Shown: piece after piece, positions 1-7,485 of the stretch | How the letters are laid out: each line of letters opens with the position of its first letter | How positions within the stretch are numbered: position 1 is the first letter of the stretch | From: CAYLZN01 sp964387935 | GTDB lineage: Bacteria > Acidobacteriota > Vicinamibacteria > Vicinamibacterales > JAFNAJ01 | DNA length: 12,279 bases | Assembly (NCBI GenBank): GCA_964387935.1 | Contig: CAYLZN010000157.1 | Span: forward strand, 1-12,279 | Direction of reading: 5' to 3' | Translations under genes and position numbers: made by a program | Notes under the pieces: model-generated | Told to the model about the DNA's origin: nothing | The model's input: the letters and a program-made list of their open reading frames with translations, nothing else | The model's database searches: none

Positions 1-2432
1 CCCTGGGGGGCGACACCCGCACAGTGGACGTGGGGCGCGCGGGGGCGGGGGTCCGGGCGAGCACGACGGTGGAGGGGCGTCGCCCGCTGATCGACGTCAA
101 GACCCCAGGCGCCCCGAGCCACCTCGACCAGGACCAGTTGTGGAACCTCCCCACGATGCGGTCGGTGGCTTCGCTGATCAATCTCGTTCCGGGGATCAGC
201 GCCAACGTGTCCTACGGGGGCAGTCAGGCCAGCAACGCGCTCTACGTGGACGGCGTCTCGATGACCGAGCCCCAGTACCAGGATCCTCACACGCGCTTCA
301 ACTACAACTGGGTGCAGGAGGTGCAGGTCGTCGGCCTGGGCGCGGGGGCGGAGTACGGCCAGTTCACGGGCGTCGCGGCCAACGGGATCCTCCGCTCCGG
401 CAGCAACCGCTTCTCGGGCCTGGGCGAATACTGGATGATCGATCGCCGCTGGATGGCCGACAACACCGAGGCGATGCAGCGCCAGGTCGTGGACCAGGTG
501 TACCCTCCGCGGCGCCTGCTCTCATGGTGGGATGCGAGCCTTCAGGCTGGCGGTCCGATCCTGCGGGACCAGATCTGGTTCTTCGCCGGACTCCAGGTCT
601 CGCAACACGACGACGTGCCGGCCGGATTCGTCGGGCCGGGTTCGCGGGACGAGCGCGACCTGCAGGGCATCCTGAAGCTCAACATGGCACCGGCCGCCTC
701 GGTGCGTCTGGAGGGCTTCTACGAGCGCGGGCACAACGTGGCCTACGGCGACTACCTCGACGCGTACACGCCCCAGGAATCGACGGTCGATTCCTGGCTG
801 CGGCAGGATGTGTGGAACCTCCGCGGGACCTGGACACCCACGGGGCGGACGCTCGTCGAGGCGCGCTACAGCGGGTACGACAGCCCGTCTTCCTGGGAAC
901 CTCACGGGCCCGGCACACGCTCCGGCCCGCCGCCGCGCTACGACCTGGCCACGCAGAAGATGTCGGTCAACTCCTGGGACTGGATGGACCAGGAGAACCG
1001 CGTGCACACGGTCTCCGCCACGTTGACGCACTACGCCACGGGATGGCGTGGAGGCCGTCACGAACTCAAGGCTGGCGTGGAGCACGAGCGCACGCATGAC
1101 GAGTTCACCTACGGATACCCGGGCAACGCGTTCTACTACGACCGGGCGGGTGTGCCGGTCGAGGTCGAGTTCTGGGACGGGTATCGCATCGACGCACGCA
1201 CCGCCAGGACCAGCATGTACGTCCGCGACCGCTGGGAGGCGACCCGCCGCCTCACCTTCGAACCGGGCGTGCGCGTGGACGTCAACCGCGGCAGCGTGCC
1301 GGTCAAGGGGGAAATCTTCTCGACGTCGCCGGTCTCGCCACGGATCGGCATGGCGTGGGACATCGCGGGCGACCATCGGACCGTCGCGCGCGTTCACTAC
1401 GGGCGTTATGCAGACGCGCTCTTCTCGAGTCGGATCGGCTTTGCGGCGCGCAACGATTACTCGCCCTACCGCTACTACGCCATCGAGGCCGACGGCAGCC
1501 TCTCCCTGCTCTATGCGCAGGACGGCTGGGCCGACAACTATCGCATCGACGAGGACCTCGAGCACTCCTCGGTCGACCAGTGGCTCGTCGGGCTCGAGCG
1601 GGAGCTGGTCGGCGACGTGGCGCTGCGCGTGCAGTACATCCGGCGCCGCTTCGACACCTTCATGGGCCTCATCGACACGGGGACGCAATACGAGCCGAGG
1701 CAGGTCCGCGACCCCGGGCCGGACGGCAAGGCGGGCACCGCAGACGATGGCGCGATGATCGACGCGTTCAACGCGACCAACCCGGGCAACCAGTTCCTGG
1801 TGCTGACCAATCCGGAGGATGCGTTCAACCGCTACGACGCGGTGCAGATCATCGGGAACAAGCGCTACTCGCGGAACTGGCAGCTGCAGGCGTCCTACAC
1901 GTGGTCCCGGAACGAGGGGACGGTGGGCAACCGGTGGCATGTCAACGCCGCGCGCTACGACCTCGGAAGCCCTGGGGTCTTCGTCAATCCGAACTTGAAG
2001 ATCAACGCGTTCGGGCGGGCGATGTTCGATCCGACGCACGAGGCGAAGCTGCTCGGCACCTATCGGCTGCCGTGGCTGGGCGGCTTCAACGTCAGTGGGG
2101 TCTACCGGTACCACACCGGCGCGGCCTGGGGCCGGACGGCCACGATCGCGGGGTTCCGGCAGGGCAGTCAAAACATCCGGATCGAGCCGCGGGGCACACG
2201 GCGGGCGCCGGCCATCAACCAACTGGACATGCGGCTCGAGAAGACGGTTCCGCTTGGCGGTCCCAGGCGCACGCTGGGCGTCTACGTCGAGGCGTTCAAT
2301 CTCACCAACCAGGGCGTGCCGAACTCCGAGTTGACCGGGCCCGTGGTCGAGGGGTCGGGCTCGACCTTCGGGATGCCTCGCGCATGGGTCGATCCGCGTC
2401 GGGTGCGGCTGGGGGTGAGGGTGGGGTTCTGA
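1..2432 (+). CDS. TonB-dependent outer-membrane receptor, C-terminal part (5' truncated by window edge)
   Basis: The frame is open from base 3 to the TGA at 2430-2432, giving 809 visible residues with no upstream stop, so the true start is outside the window; the GTG at 24 is not a credible start. The first ~150 residues are a TonB plug domain: LPTMRSVASLINLVPGI (about nt 150-200) and the NALYVDGVSM motif (about nt 234-263), followed by GILRSGSN. The rest is an aromatic-rich beta-barrel with alternating strands, ending in VRLGVRVGF, a terminal Phe as expected of a BAM-assembled barrel. Such receptors import large or scarce ligands across the outer membrane using TonB-ExbBD energy. In Acidobacteriota they usually carry an N-terminal carboxypeptidase-regulatory-like domain, which would lie upstream here. 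The substrate cannot be read from sequence. An Asp/Gly-rich loop at nt 1710-1751 is noted in the findings. No neighbour on the same strand suggests a ligand. Confidence 0.93.
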   Translation, partial: LGGDTRTVDVGRAGAGVRASTTVEGRRPLIDVKTPGAPSHLDQDQLWNLPTMRSVASLINLVPGISANVSYGGSQASNALYVDGVSMTEPQYQDPHTRFNYNWVQEVQVVGLGAGAEYGQFTGVAANGILRSGSNRFSGLGEYWMIDRRWMADNTEAMQRQVVDQVYPPRRLLSWWDASLQAGGPILRDQIWFFAGLQVSQHDDVPAGFVGPGSRDERDLQGILKLNMAPAASVRLEGFYERGHNVAYGDYLDAYTPQESTVDSWLRQDVWNLRGTWTPTGRTLVEARYSGYDSPSSWEPHGPGTRSGPPPRYDLATQKMSVNSWDWMDQENRVHTVSATLTHYATGWRGGRHELKAGVEHERTHDEFTYGYPGNAFYYDRAGVPVEVEFWDGYRIDARTARTSMYVRDRWEATRRLTFEPGVRVDVNRGSVPVKGEIFSTSPVSPRIGMAWDIAGDHRTVARVHYGRYADALFSSRIGFAARNDYSPYRYYAIEADGSLSLLYAQDGWADNYRIDEDLEHSSVDQWLVGLERELVGDVALRVQYIRRRFDTFMGLIDTGTQYEPRQVRDPGPDGKAGTADDGAMIDAFNATNPGNQFLVLTNPEDAFNRYDAVQIIGNKRYSRNWQLQASYTWSRNEGTVGNRWHVNAARYDLGSPGVFVNPNLKINAFGRAMFDPTHEAKLLGTYRLPWLGGFNVSGVYRYHTGAAWGRTATIAGFRQGSQNIRIEPRGTRRAPAINQLDMRLEKTVPLGGPRRTLGVYVEAFNLTNQGVPNSELTGPVVEGSGSTFGMPRAWVDPRRVRLGVRVGF

Positions 2433-2433
2433 C

Positions 2434-2504
2434 GGCGTACGGCGTACGGCGTACGACGTACGGCGGCGTAGGGTCGAGGGGCGGCGTACGGCCGTTGGCG
2501 TAGG
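2434..2504. repeat. Period-7 GGCGTAC intergenic repeat
   Basis: Three perfect tandem copies of GGCGTAC lie at 2434-2454, followed by one variant (GACGTAC, 2455-2461). Scattered related copies follow: GGCGTAG at 2465-2471, GGCGTAC at 2483-2489 and GGCGTAG at 2498-2504. It fills the 98-bp gap between the receptor stop and the converging kinase stop. Each copy contains GTAC, and each junction CGTACG is self-complementary, so both strands look alike. Function is unknown; a role in termination or as a protein-binding or slippage-generated repeat is possible. No U-tract terminator is visible. Confidence 0.8.
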
Positions 2505-2530
2505 GCGGCGCACGGGAGGGCGACGACCAT

Positions 2531-5137
2531 TCACGCGTCCAGCACCGCGCCCAGGATCGCGCGTCCCCCGGTGGCCCGGTGAAACGCGTAGAGGGCGACG
2601 GCCACGAGCGCAGCCATCACGAACAGCGACGTCGGCCAGAACCAGACCGACGTATCCAGGGTCGGAGGGATGTCCTGGAGCAGACTCCCCCAGAATGTCG
2701 TCCCGACCACCACGAGGACACCGAGTCTCAGGCTGCCGAGAACCAGGACCCACAGGAGGGCGGCGGCTTCAATGCCCATAGCCCCCCCGGCGCTTCGCGC
2801 ACTCGCCAGGATCAGCAATAAGGCGAGGAGGACCCCCGCGATCCACGCACGCCTTGTGACGAGGGTGATCAGGAAGAGCAACAGCAGGATCCCGAGCGAA
2901 TTCAGGACTGAAAGCATGAAGTGTCCCAGGATCCAGCTGCCAGTGAACCGGGCGCCGTCGAGCCACCACGGATCCGTGATCAGCGCCGTGTCGTGGGGAT
3001 CCAACAACAAGGTCGAGACCGCGGACAAGCTGGCACCCAGGACGGTGCCGAGGAGCAAGTGCCGTGCGACCAGTGGATCTTCGAAACGACCATTCACGAA
3101 ACGGGTCCAGGACACCAGCAAGTGCGGCCAGCGGCGCCGGACGTAGGGCTCGAGGGCCAGGTAGAGGATCCAGACGAGACAGCTCACGAGGAGCGCCATG
3201 GCTCCCAACTGGAGCAGCAGGAGCATGGTGGCCTGCGCATCGGAATGATGATCGGCGCCCAGTGCCCCATCGGCTAGCGTTATCAGGAGCACAGCCACTG
3301 CAATGCGGGAGGCGCCTCGCCGGTCCCCCCTCCCGCTCCGCAGGTTTCTGAGCGCGAGGGCGACGCCTCCCCCGATCACCATGAGTGCGACAGCCGGAAC
3401 CAGCACCGTGACGACCCGCTCGACGCGGCCGGTCCGAGGGCGAGGAGCGCCAGGTTCCCGCGTCCACGGCTCGACGATGCGAAAGAACACGACCCTGCCC
3501 TGCGCCGACGCGGCCTCGATGCGAATCGGGACGTCCCCACGTTCGGGGTACGTGCCCTCCCAGGCCGCGCGCGATTCGGCGAAGACGGGCGGGAACCAGC
3601 GCGAATCGACCGGCGTGAATCGTGCCAGCTCCAGGCCCGCCTCTTGGAAGACGGGTCCCCAATTGACGAACGAGCGACCGGGGTCGGGAATCCCGTCGCG
3701 GCGAAGCGGCACCGCCACCAAACGCAACAGACGACCCTGTGGATCGAGGCGCACCGACACCATGCCGGGCGTCGTCAGCGGCGGGTCCGCAGGCGTGACA
3801 CGCCCCTGGTGAAAGAAGTACCGGCTCGTCAGCGGCTGCGGGGCCTGCCGGTACCAGAAGACCAGCGCCGCTGGTCGTTCCAGGGCTGCCGCGCGGCGCA
3901 GTTCGTCGGCGGACCGGGGCGTGCGGCCGTGCTCGGTAGCCCACTCCGACGGCTGGAACCCGGACGACGTATCGACAGGCTCGTCGGGGTAGCCGAGCGA
4001 GCGGATGATGGTGGCCGCCCGGTCGCGCAGCACATCCGGGGGCTTCGGCAGGGGTACGATCAGCGGCACCTGGTGCCTGGGGCTGACGGCGACGTCGATC
4101 GCCAGGCTCACGGCGAGCGCAGCCATCAGCGCGAGACCTGCCCTCACGGTCAGGCTGCCCGGATCGCGCGATGCCGCGACCATCTCGGGTGATGGGGTCT
4201 CCCCTCGTGCGAGGGCTGCCTGCAGCGGGTCACCGCCCGGCAGTGAGGCGGCGATGGCGCCAACGGAGGGCGGGCGGGCCGTGGGGTCTTTCTCCAGGCA
4301 TTGCTCGACGGCGCGCTCGAGGCCAGGATCGATGTCCGCGACTGTCTTGCGCAGGCTCGCGGGCGGGTCGGTCTTGTGGCGTTGCGCCAATTCGCCGACC
4401 GTGCTTCCCTCGAACGCAGGCCTGCCGGAGAGCACCTCGTACACGACCAGGCCCAGCGCGTAGATGTCGGAGGCGATCGTGGCCGGCTTGCCCTCGAACC
4501 GTTCCGGGGCCATGTAGGCTGGCGTGCCGGCGAACGACGACAGCGCCTCGTGCGCCCCGGGTGCACTGGCGAGGCCGAAGTCCGCAAGCCGCACGTTGCC
4601 ACGGCCGTCGATCATCACGTTGGCCGGCTTCAGGTCGCTGTGCACGACCCCGCGCGCGTGCACAGCGGCGAGCCCGGCGCAGAGTTGCCGCGCAATCTCC
4701 AGTCCCTTGTCCGGCGGAACGCGACCGATCCGACGAAGCAAGGAGGCCAGATCCTCCCCGTCGACGTACTCCATGCTCAAGAAGTGACGTCCGTCGGCCT
4801 CCCCGATGTCGTAGATACGACAGACGTTGGGGTGAGACACCTGCCGGGCCAGGCGGACCTCGCTCCTGAACAGGGCGACACGAGAGGGATCCGCGCTCAC
4901 GTCCCAGGGCAGGAGTTTCAACGCAACGGGCTGACCGAGGGTCAGATCGTCTGCCCGGTACACCTCGCCCATCCCACCCGCGCCCAGCAGCGCGACGATG
5001 CGATAACGGCCGGCGATGACCGTGCCTGGCAGGTAGTGCTCTTCACCGCGGGCACTCGCCTGTGCCTGCCTGAGGCCGTTCAAGGTCGTGTCCAGCTCGG
5101 CCGAGGTTGGCGTCCCTCCGGCGTTGAGGGTCTTCAT
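2531..5137 (-). CDS. Ser/Thr protein kinase with polytopic membrane C-terminus
   Basis: 868 residues starting at ATG 5137. The cytoplasmic kinase domain spans about residues 44-300: glycine loop LGAGGMGEVY (51-60), ATP-binding Lys74, helix-C Glu93, catalytic loop HSDLKPANV (166-174), DFG 186-188, APE 210-212. The catalytic loop has Ser instead of the HRD arginine, so this is a non-RD kinase, although the catalytic Asp168, Lys170 and Asn173 are kept. A first membrane segment (334-351) leads to a ~220-residue domain of unknown family, presumably extracytoplasmic. From 574 to 852 there are about eight or nine hydrophobic segments. There is no SPDG propeller, unlike the other two kinases here. 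The start lies 9 bp after the stop of the upstream kinase gene, so the two are probably co-transcribed; the RBS is weak (AAGG about 9 nt upstream). It likely phosphorylates proteins on Ser/Thr in response to a membrane or envelope signal; the target is unknown. Confidence 0.92.
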   Translation of the reverse strand: MKTLNAGGTPTSAELDTTLNGLRQAQASARGEEHYLPGTVIAGRYRIVALLGAGGMGEVYRADDLTLGQPVALKLLPWDVSADPSRVALFRSEVRLARQVSHPNVCRIYDIGEADGRHFLSMEYVDGEDLASLLRRIGRVPPDKGLEIARQLCAGLAAVHARGVVHSDLKPANVMIDGRGNVRLADFGLASAPGAHEALSSFAGTPAYMAPERFEGKPATIASDIYALGLVVYEVLSGRPAFEGSTVGELAQRHKTDPPASLRKTVADIDPGLERAVEQCLEKDPTARPPSVGAIAASLPGGDPLQAALARGETPSPEMVAASRDPGSLTVRAGLALMAALAVSLAIDVAVSPRHQVPLIVPLPKPPDVLRDRAATIIRSLGYPDEPVDTSSGFQPSEWATEHGRTPRSADELRRAAALERPAALVFWYRQAPQPLTSRYFFHQGRVTPADPPLTTPGMVSVRLDPQGRLLRLVAVPLRRDGIPDPGRSFVNWGPVFQEAGLELARFTPVDSRWFPPVFAESRAAWEGTYPERGDVPIRIEAASAQGRVVFFRIVEPWTREPGAPRPRTGRVERVVTVLVPAVALMVIGGGVALALRNLRSGRGDRRGASRIAVAVLLITLADGALGADHHSDAQATMLLLLQLGAMALLVSCLVWILYLALEPYVRRRWPHLLVSWTRFVNGRFEDPLVARHLLLGTVLGASLSAVSTLLLDPHDTALITDPWWLDGARFTGSWILGHFMLSVLNSLGILLLLFLITLVTRRAWIAGVLLALLLILASARSAGGAMGIEAAALLWVLVLGSLRLGVLVVVGTTFWGSLLQDIPPTLDTSVWFWPTSLFVMAALVAVALYAFHRATGGRAILGAVLDA

Positions 5138-5146
5138 GGGCCTGCC

Positions 5147-6037
5147 TTACCGGAAGTTGTCCACCATCATGAGGTCCGACTGACTCTCGAGCTTCGTGTA
5201 GATGATCGTGCGGCCGTCGGGAGAGACCGTGAAGTCGAAGCAGTCTTTCGGGGCAAAGGGAACTGGTTTGGTCGAACCGCTGGCGAGATCGTAGACGGCC
5301 AGGGACGGGCCTTCCCACGGCACGAAGTAGACGAGCGAGCCAACGACACTGAGTGCATCTGCGGTAGTCAGAACAGGTAACGGTCGCGCGGAGCGCGTGG
5401 CCAGCGTGACCTCCCAAAGGGCTGTCTGCCGCGATGTGCCCGTTCGCCTGGCGACGACGATGTGCCTGCCATCGCTGGCGTCCATCGCCGAGTCGCCACC
5501 GTCGACGGTCACCTGCTCCACGTGTCGTCCGTCAACCGACATCCGGTGAACCTCCCGCCGCCCGGTCCGGTCGGAGGTGAAGTAGATCCAGCGGCCGTCG
5601 CGGGAAAAGTTCGGCGACTCGTCGTTCGAGCTGCCGTCCGACAGGCGCCGCACGTTTCCACCCGTTGCGCTCACTGCGTAGACGGCCCTGTGCCCGCTGT
5701 CTTCCTGCCGATCGAACACCAGGTGTCGTCCGTCGGGAGACCACCCCAGCCCTGACCATCGGTCGACGCCAGCAGACGTGACCTGTACTCCCTGCCTGCC
5801 GCCCGCGTCGGCGACCCAGACTTCCAGCCGACCTGACCGATCGGAGATGAACGCGAGACGCGTGCCGTCGGGCGAGAACTGAGCGCCCCATTCCTCGCGC
5901 GTGCCTGAGCCCGGGTATCGCTCGACTCCGTCGCGCGTGGCACGCCAGAGGTCGTGGTGAAGGATGATGTACTCGTAGACCAGGCGGCTGCCACGCGGGA
6001 GACGATCCAGCGCCCATCGGGCGACCACGTTGGCCAT
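5147..6037 (-). CDS. C-terminal beta-propeller half of a frameshifted Ser/Thr kinase gene
   Basis: This frame continues the propeller of the kinase encoded just upstream after a frame change near 6000. From about 5996 downward it reads RGSRLVYEY and then repeated propeller motifs (FSPDGTRLAFISDRSGR, WSPDGRHLVFDRQ, FSRDGRWIYFTSDRTGR, VSPDGRTIIYTKLES). It ends in SDLMMVDNFR, the same type of ending (…ENF/DNF) seen in the other kinase-propeller protein of this window. The repeats belong to the TolB/PD40-like family and would form an extracytoplasmic sensing propeller. If translated on its own, the nearest ATG is 6037, but it has no evident RBS and its first ~13 residues are out-of-frame readings of the propeller, so separate translation is doubtful. 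The stop TAA is 9 bp before the next kinase gene. It is best read with the N-terminal part as one gene of roughly 705-710 codons. Confidence 0.8.
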   Translation of the reverse strand: MANVVARWALDRLPRGSRLVYEYIILHHDLWRATRDGVERYPGSGTREEWGAQFSPDGTRLAFISDRSGRLEVWVADAGGRQGVQVTSAGVDRWSGLGWSPDGRHLVFDRQEDSGHRAVYAVSATGGNVRRLSDGSSNDESPNFSRDGRWIYFTSDRTGRREVHRMSVDGRHVEQVTVDGGDSAMDASDGRHIVVARRTGTSRQTALWEVTLATRSARPLPVLTTADALSVVGSLVYFVPWEGPSLAVYDLASGSTKPVPFAPKDCFDFTVSPDGRTIIYTKLESQSDLMMVDNFR

Positions 6038-7269
6038 GTGTCGCGTCCGGGATCGGACGTCAGGCGGAGGGGGCGAGTACTCAAACCGACGACCTGCACG
6101 TAGATGTCGATGTTGCTTTCGTCTTCGATGTTGGCCGAGTAGGCGACCTGGCTTCCGTCTGGGGAGAGCGTCGGCTGGGACTCGTCGCCGACGAAGGACG
6201 TGAGCGGCACGGCCTCGAGTGGCGTCACCTGCCTCCCGGCGACCGCTCCGGGTGCCCGATCCCCTGCGCGTCCCCAGGTCAGCCACGCCAGTGCACCAAT
6301 CGCTGCGAGCCCGGTGCCGGTGGCAAGCATCCACCGGATGGGGCGGCGGCGCGGGCCGGCCTGCGCCGCCCGGATGACCCCGGACGCCGCAGCCGAAGAC
6401 GAAGCCGAGGCGACGCCGTCGCGGATCTCCTCCAGTTGCGCGCGCACGTCCGCCATGCTCTGCACGCGCCGCGCCGGGTCCTTCCGCAGGCAGCGCAGGA
6501 TCAACTGCTCAAGCTCCGCCGGCACGGCGCGCGCCACTTGCGTGGGCGCCTGCGGCTCCTCCCGCAGCACCGCCGCCATCACCGACGCCGCGCTCTCCCC
6601 CCCGAACGCCCGCACGCCCGTCACCAGCTCGTAGAGCACCGCCCCGACGCTGAACACGTCGCTCCGCGCGTCCAGCGCCTTCCCTTCCACCTGCTCCGGC
6701 GACATGTACGCCGGCGTTCCCGCCACCGTCCCTTCCCGCGTCACGACCCCGGGTGCCGTGGCCGTCAGGTCGTCGCCCGACCCGCCCGGCGCCACCAGCT
6801 TCGCCAGGCCGAAGTCCAGCACCTTCACCACGCCCTCCTCGGTCACCATCACGTTCGAGGGCTTGATGTCGCGGTGCAGGATGCCCGCCGCGTGCGCCTG
6901 CGCCAGCGCGTCCGCCAGCGGGATGGCAAACCGCAGCGCCTCGCCTGCCGGGAGCCCGCGGTGGCCGATCACCTGGTCCAGCGTCCGCCCGGCCACATAC
7001 TCCATGACCAGGTAGTCCTGCCCCTCGTGCTGGCCGATGTCGTGCAGCGTGACGATGTGCGGGTGGTTGAGGCTGGAGACGGCGCGCGCCTCCTGGAGGA
7101 AGCGCTGGCGGCGGTCGTCGGTCAGCGCGCGGTCGGGGCTGAGGATCTTGATCGCCACCTCGCGTCCCAGCCGCGTGTCGCGCGCGCGGTAGACGTCTCC
7201 CATGCCGCCCGCGCCGAGCGGCGCGACGATCTCATACGGGCCGAGCCGCGTGCCAGGGGTAAGGTTCAC
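5671..7269 (-). CDS. Ser/Thr protein kinase, N-terminal part of frameshifted kinase-TM-propeller gene
   Basis: The start is taken as GTG 7269, not the ATG 99 nt upstream, because AGGAG sits 5 nt before it and because homology-like sequence begins there (MNLTPGTRLGPYEI). The kinase domain covers about residues 12-280: PLGAGGMGDVY (17-27), Lys41, Glu60, HRDIKPSN (132-139), DFG 152-154, GTPAYMSPE (184-192). All catalytic residues are present. A single TM segment (about 313-332) follows, then the first propeller blades (LSPDGSQVAYSAN, WSPDGRWIV to residue 423). After residue 423 (nt ~6000) the frame loses all propeller character and becomes Ser/Arg/Thr-rich until TGA at 5671, while the propeller resumes in the -1 frame. 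The intact protein would be an active kinase tethered to a periplasmic sensor. The break could be a sequencing indel or a real mutation. It is the first gene of an operon with the downstream membrane kinase. Confidence 0.88.
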   Translation of the reverse strand: MNLTPGTRLGPYEIVAPLGAGGMGDVYRARDTRLGREVAIKILSPDRALTDDRRQRFLQEARAVSSLNHPHIVTLHDIGQHEGQDYLVMEYVAGRTLDQVIGHRGLPAGEALRFAIPLADALAQAHAAGILHRDIKPSNVMVTEEGVVKVLDFGLAKLVAPGGSGDDLTATAPGVVTREGTVAGTPAYMSPEQVEGKALDARSDVFSVGAVLYELVTGVRAFGGESAASVMAAVLREEPQAPTQVARAVPAELEQLILRCLRKDPARRVQSMADVRAQLEEIRDGVASASSSAAASGVIRAAQAGPRRRPIRWMLATGTGLAAIGALAWLTWGRAGDRAPGAVAGRQVTPLEAVPLTSFVGDESQPTLSPDGSQVAYSANIEDESNIDIYVQVVGLSTRPLRLTSDPGRDTWPTWSPDGRWIVSRVAAAWSTSTSSFTTTSGVPRATESSDTRAQARARNGALSSRPTARVSRSSPIGQVGWKSGSPTRAAGREYRSRLLASTDGQGWGGLPTDDTWCSIGRKTAGTGPSTQ

Positions 7270-7274
7270 TGCGA

Positions 7275-7279
7275 CTCCT
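7275..7279 (-). promoter_or_regulatory. Ribosome binding site AGGAG for the kinase operon
   Basis: On the minus strand AGGAG lies 5 nt upstream of GTG 7269. It decides the GTG start over the in-frame ATG at 7368, which has no comparable site and would add 33 residues unlike any kinase N-terminus. Confidence 0.8.
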
Positions 7280-7344
7280 GTTGTTCGCGGCGGTTGACCA
7301 AGCAGGGACCGCCGCAATCCGACACGCTGGCGTCTCCTTCCGGT

Positions 7345-7365
7345 GAAGTAGCGGCTATGTACTTC
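7345..7365. promoter_or_regulatory. Operator-like inverted repeat GAAGTA-N9-TACTTC
   Basis: A perfect 6-bp inverted repeat with a 9-bp spacer lies 76-96 nt upstream of the kinase-operon start, between it and the divergent PEP-CTERM gene. The size and 15-bp centre spacing are typical of dimeric repressor or activator sites. No convincing sigma-70 -35/-10 pair could be placed near it, so its role is open. Confidence 0.35.
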
Positions 7366-7403
7366 CAACGCGCAGGAAAGGGCCGGAACAGCTCATCGGA
7401 ACG

Positions 7404-7456
7404 GGCTCACGGCTCAGGGCCCAGGGCTCGAGGCGCCTCGGGCTCCTGCCCTGGGG
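7404..7456. repeat. Degenerate period-7 GGCTCAG array with hairpin potential
   Basis: Four consecutive heptamers GGCTCAC, GGCTCAG, GGCCCAG and GGCTCGA run from 7404 to 7431. The GGC/GGGCTC pattern then continues less exactly to about 7456. Inside is a perfect 12-bp palindrome CGAGGCGCCTCG (7429-7440), flanked by an 8-bp inverted repeat CCCAGGGC (7420-7427) / GCCCTGGG (7448-7455), so the block can fold into a strong two-part stem. There is no U-tract, so it is not an obvious intrinsic terminator. It lies in the divergent intergenic region. Confidence 0.6.
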
Positions 7457-7485
7457 CTCTGGAAAGAAGTCCACCGGAAGAAGGA

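Noticed and set aside
2433..2530. CRISPR-like array in the GGCGTAC repeat region
   Set aside because: The units are only 7 bp, tandem without spacers, and no cas gene is present.
522..2753. Long minus-strand open frame of 743 codons opposite the receptor
   Set aside because: It is antisense to a clear plus-strand TonB receptor, is Arg/Pro/Val-rich with no recognisable domain, and runs through the heptamer repeat. It is a high-GC shadow frame.
2769..3944. Alternative minus-strand frame of 391 codons inside the polytopic kinase
   Set aside because: It overlaps a frame with clear membrane segments and shows only Arg/Pro/Gly-rich low-complexity sequence.
5990..6010. Programmed -1 frameshift as explanation of the split kinase
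   Set aside because: There is no X-XXY-YYZ slippery heptamer at the junction, and re-pairing of the TCC/CGC codons in the -1 frame would be poor. A one-base indel is simpler.
7404..7456. Intrinsic terminator at the hairpin in the divergent region
   Set aside because: No U-tract on either strand, and no gene reads into it from either side.
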